DNA from: Thiobacillus sp.
Lineage (GTDB): Bacteria > Pseudomonadota > Gammaproteobacteria > Burkholderiales > Thiobacillaceae
Direction: 5' to 3'
Assembly: GCA_020216925.1 (NCBI GenBank)
Contig: JAIWOL010000035.1
Location: forward strand, 1 to 10,000
Length of the DNA: 10,000 bases
Shown here piece after piece: positions 1 to 10,000 of this stretch (positions are counted from its first letter, which is position 1; every line of letters begins with the position of its first letter). The notes beneath the pieces were generated by a model. That model searched no databases. It saw only the letters and a program-made list of their open reading frames with translations, and was not told the DNA's origin. Made by a program: the position numbers and the translations under genes.

Positions 1-141
1 TATGGACTGCCCGTGCTGGAAAAGATATGGGCGATGACGCCGCCGAAGGAAGCCGACCCACACAGGGCACCGCCGCCGCCCAAGAACTACGGCGCGGACA
101 TTTCAACACTCATCCGCATGATCGAGGCGGGTGAGCTTTGA
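1..141 (+). CDS. 3' end of an unrecognised plus-strand gene (partial)
   Basis: Frame 1 is open from the window edge for 46 codons and ends at TGA 139-141. I do not recognise the protein. The fragment has a proline-rich patch (A-P-P-P-P-K, around residues 23-28) followed by a short amphipathic tail ending I-R-M-I-E-A-G-E-L. About three quarters of its third codon positions are G or C, so it looks coding, though ATA, ACA, TCA and AGG codons make it slightly less biased than its neighbours. It is the only plus-strand gene in the window and converges on galU with 37 bases between the stops, so it is not part of the operon to its right. The start and most of the protein lie outside the window, and a chance open frame of this length cannot be excluded. 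Confidence 0.55.
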   Translation, partial: YGLPVLEKIWAMTPPKEADPHRAPPPPKNYGADISTLIRMIEAGEL

Positions 142-178
142 TCCCGTTTCAACCAACTTTTACGAATAGCCAAGTTTT

Positions 179-1048
179 TCAGCAGATGCGGGATTTGAGA
201 TACGCCGAGAACTCTGCGCTCACTTCATGGTGCTTGAGCGCGTATTCCACGGTGGCCTGCAAGTAGCCAAGCTTGCTGCCGCAGTCGTAGCGGATGCCAT
301 CGTAGGCGTAGGCCAGTACCTGCTGTTCCCTGAGCAGCGCGGCAATGGCGTCGGTCAGCTGGAGTTCGCCGCCGGCGCCCGGCTGCAGGTGTTCGATGTG
401 GTGAAAGATGCGTGGCGTAAGAATGTAGCGCCCCACGACACCCAGGGTGGACGGCGCCTCTTCGGGCCTGGGTTTTTCAACGATCGCGTTGACGCGAGAA
501 ATCCGTTCGGCCATGGAGGTGGCATCGACTATGCCGTAGGCGGCGGTCTCCTCTCGCGGCACCTCCTGAACACCCAGCACCGAACACTGGTAGTAGTTGT
601 ACTGGTCGACCATCTGCTTCATCACCGCCGGCTTGCCGTCGAGCAAGTCGTCGGCCAGGATAACGGCGAAGGGTTCGTTGCCCACCACCGGCTGCGCGCA
701 GAGTACGGCGTGACCCAGGCCCAGCGCTTCGGCCTGGCGGATATAGATGAAATTGACGCCAGCCGGCCGGATCGACTGCACCAGTTCGAGCACGCGGTGC
801 TTGTTGCGCGCGGCGAGCTCGGTTTCCAGTTCGTAGGCCTTGTCGAAATGGTCTTCGACGGTACGTTTGGTACGGCTGGAGATAAAGATGATGTCGGTGA
901 TGCCGGCATCCATCGCTTCTTCGACCGCGTACTGGATCAGCGGCTTGTCGACGATGGGAAGCATTTCCTTGGGGCTGGCCTTGGTGGCGGGCAGGAACCG
1001 GGTGCCGAGCCCGGCAACGGGGAATACGGCTTTTTTCACTTTTTGCAT
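179..1048 (-). CDS. galU: UTP-glucose-1-phosphate uridylyltransferase (UDP-glucose pyrophosphorylase)
   Basis: GalU makes UDP-glucose and pyrophosphate from UTP and glucose 1-phosphate in the cytoplasm, feeding lipopolysaccharide, exopolysaccharide and galactose metabolism. The 289-residue product has the usual family length. The nucleotide-binding [19 protein letters not shown] signature is at residues 13-31, the V-D-K-P segment at 33-36, G-L-G-H-A-V at 110-115, the acidic I-L-A-D-D-L-L-D stretch at 130-137, I-V-E-K-P (likely sugar-phosphate lysine K192) at 189-193, and G-G-E-L-Q-L-T-D at 227-233. The ATG start fits the family N-terminus and has an AGGA ribosome site nine bases upstream. It is the last gene of the pyrG-to-galU string, 25 bases after the ligA stop, and the leader carries an FNR-like palindrome. 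All visible motifs are intact. A paralogous sugar-nucleotidyltransferase is possible but less likely given the full GalU signature. Confidence 0.97.
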   Translation of the reverse strand: MQKVKKAVFPVAGLGTRFLPATKASPKEMLPIVDKPLIQYAVEEAMDAGITDIIFISSRTKRTVEDHFDKAYELETELAARNKHRVLELVQSIRPAGVNFIYIRQAEALGLGHAVLCAQPVVGNEPFAVILADDLLDGKPAVMKQMVDQYNYYQCSVLGVQEVPREETAAYGIVDATSMAERISRVNAIVEKPRPEEAPSTLGVVGRYILTPRIFHHIEHLQPGAGGELQLTDAIAALLREQQVLAYAYDGIRYDCGSKLGYLQATVEYALKHHEVSAEFSAYLKSRIC

Positions 1049-1063
1049 CTGTCGCTTTCCTGG

Positions 1064-5993
<4,930 letters not shown>

Positions 5994-6015
5994 AGGGTTC
6001 AAGTCCCGGAGAAGA

Positions 6016-6030
6016 CGGGCGCACGGCCCG
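6016..6030 (-). repeat. Small GC-rich inverted repeat in the kdsA-eno gap
   Basis: CGGGC and GCCCG arms flank a five-base loop within the 59 bases between kdsA and eno. In the minus-strand transcript the stem is followed by UCUUCU and not by a uridine run, so it is a poor intrinsic terminator. It may pause polymerase or protect an mRNA end ahead of eno. Short GC repeats are common in DNA of this composition, so it may mean nothing. I saw no convincing separate eno promoter in this gap. Confidence 0.3.
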
Positions 6031-6041
6031 CCGGCCTCCGT

Positions 6042-9306
<3,265 letters not shown>

Positions 9307-9313
9307 GGTGAAG

Positions 9314-9319
9314 TCCTCC
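9314..9319 (-). promoter_or_regulatory. Ribosome binding site that fixes the dsrE-like start
   Basis: The minus strand reads GGAGGA followed by seven bases and ATG (9306-9304). This strong site chooses the start that gives an intact signal peptide over in-frame starts further upstream. Confidence 0.8.
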
Positions 9320-9335
9320 GGCAGAAAAATGTGGG

Positions 9336-9686
9336 TCAAACATCCGGCGCCGGTTTCACCTGCACGCCTCCGTCGGCCCGGCGGATGCGCACATCGAGCA
9401 CGCAATACTCGGTCTGCGTGACCGGCGGGGTGGGATCGTCGGCGCAATTGCAGCCCGCGATGATCCCGGCGTACATCACCCCCACTCTCAGCGCCAGTTC
9501 ATCGGGCAGCTCCTGCGTGCCTATCAGCAGGGCATGAAACGCCTCGTCGGCCACCATGCTCGAATACGCCAGCCCCTGTTGCAACGGCAGGCACGCGGCG
9601 GGCAGCGCTTCAAATTCGCGCTTGAAGGTGGCGGCGAAGTCCGGCGTCCCCCAGGCTGCCAGCGTCGCGTTGAGCGACAGACTCAT
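9336..9686 (-). CDS. Uncharacterised 116-residue protein with a CxC motif
   Basis: I cannot assign a named family, although the layout feels like a conserved proteobacterial hypothetical protein. The product is small, with no signal peptide or membrane helix. Features are an N-terminal A-A-W-G-T-P-D-F segment (10-17), P-L-Q-Q-G-L (34-39), and a distinctive Y-A-G-I-I-A-G-C-N-C-A-D-D-P-T-P stretch (72-87) with C79 and C81, followed by Q-T-E-Y-C (91-95) with C95. The close cysteines and following aspartates could bind a metal or take part in redox or sulfur chemistry; that is inference. The ATG has a weak AAGG site about 12 bases upstream and begins 22 bases after the DUF456 stop. The gene lies 29 bases before the exported DsrE-like gene, so the three are probably co-transcribed. 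In-frame codons upstream of this ATG overlap the DUF456 gene and look non-coding. Confidence 0.8.
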   Translation of the reverse strand: MSLSLNATLAAWGTPDFAATFKREFEALPAACLPLQQGLAYSSMVADEAFHALLIGTQELPDELALRVGVMYAGIIAGCNCADDPTPPVTQTEYCVLDVRIRRADGGVQVKPAPDV

Positions 9687-9708
9687 CGCGCCGGGCCGCC
9701 TTGCGCGG

Positions 9709-10000
9709 TCACAACACCCTCGCCAGCACGTAGACGCCGACCATGGCAAACGCCAGGGCAATTTTCAGCAACGCCCCAAACAGCAGGCCCAGCGTCGCGC
9801 CCACTCCCGCGTGCGTGGCCCGGCGGATCGAACCATTGCCGGTGAATTCGCCGATCACCGCGCCGGCAAACGGACCCAGCAGCAAGCCGGGCAGACCGAA
9901 GAAGAGCCCGGCCAGCGCGCCGATCGCCGCCCCCCATATGGCGCGGCCCGAGGCGCCGAATTTCTTTGCGCCCATCGCCGTGGCGAGGAAATCGACGCCG
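9709..10000 (-). CDS. DUF456 family membrane protein (partial, 5' end beyond the window)
   Basis: The frame runs open from TGA 9711-9709 to the window edge, giving the C-terminal 96 residues of a hydrophobic protein. The segment begins V-D-F-L-A-T-A-M-G-A-K-K-F-G-A-S, then alternates glycine- and alanine-rich hydrophobic helices with the turn G-L-P-G-L-L-L-G-P-F-A-G-A-V-I-G-E. This matches DUF456 proteins, small inner-membrane proteins of about 160 residues and unknown function, so roughly the first 60-70 residues are missing. The methionine at 9975 is internal, because the family pattern continues upstream of it. The gene leads the three-gene unit with the CxC and DsrE-like genes; no functional link between them is known to me. 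Confidence 0.85.
   Translation of the reverse strand, partial: GVDFLATAMGAKKFGASGRAIWGAAIGALAGLFFGLPGLLLGPFAGAVIGEFTGNGSIRRATHAGVGATLGLLFGALLKIALAFAMVGVYVLARVL

Noticed and set aside
155..179. AACTT/AAGTT inverted repeat with a short T run between the two convergent stops, as a terminator
   Set aside because: A five-pair AT-rich stem with a 12-base loop is too weak to call.
9307..9447. Earlier start for the dsrE-like gene
   Set aside because: It would bury the signal peptide and overlap the CxC gene; GGAGGA supports ATG 9306.

Overview
The window is GC-rich, gene-dense chromosomal DNA that looks betaproteobacterial. The clues are a ZipA-like protein directly ahead of ligA, a LigA with the S-I-R-T-E-T-D-T replacement of the usual S-L-D-N segment, an FtsB with the L-Q-Y-P-L-W membrane motif, and an exported DsrE-like protein. 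A Nitrosomonadales (Thiobacillus-like) host is my best guess, but it rests on recalled sequence flavour and not on a search.

Layout. Bases 1-141 are the 3' end of an unrecognised plus-strand gene that converges on galU. Everything else is on the minus strand and falls into two transcription units. The upstream unit (10000 down to about 8751) holds the end of a DUF456 membrane protein, a 116-residue unknown protein with a C-N-C-A-D-D-P-T-P motif, and an exported DsrE-like protein, and it closes with a candidate intrinsic terminator. A 263-base gap follows, carrying a good sigma70-type promoter (TTGAGC, 17 bases, TAGAAT) 28 bases before the pyrG start. The second unit is a seven-gene string: pyrG, kdsA, eno, ftsB, a zipA-like gene, ligA and galU. 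Junctions are ATGA (pyrG/kdsA), a 59-base gap (kdsA/eno), a 23-base overlap (eno/ftsB), an 8-base overlap (ftsB/zipA), TGATG (zipA/ligA) and a 25-base gap (ligA/galU).

How the genes fit together. The string joins CTP synthesis (PyrG; CTP is also the cofactor for KDO activation), KDO-8-phosphate synthesis for lipopolysaccharide (KdsA), phosphoenolpyruvate supply (Eno; PEP is the KdsA co-substrate), division-site assembly (FtsB, ZipA-like), DNA nick sealing (LigA) and UDP-glucose supply for envelope glycans (GalU). It reads as an envelope, growth and division housekeeping operon.

I found no mobile element, CRISPR array, tRNA, rRNA or defence system, and no convincing undescribed system. The points most worth a second look are an exact FNR-type palindrome (TTGAT-N4-ATCAA) across the ligA stop codon just ahead of galU, the uncharacterised CxC protein beside the exported DsrE-like protein, the metal-binding class of KdsA, the direct ftsB-zipA junction without smc, and start-codon questions for eno (TTG) and ftsB.
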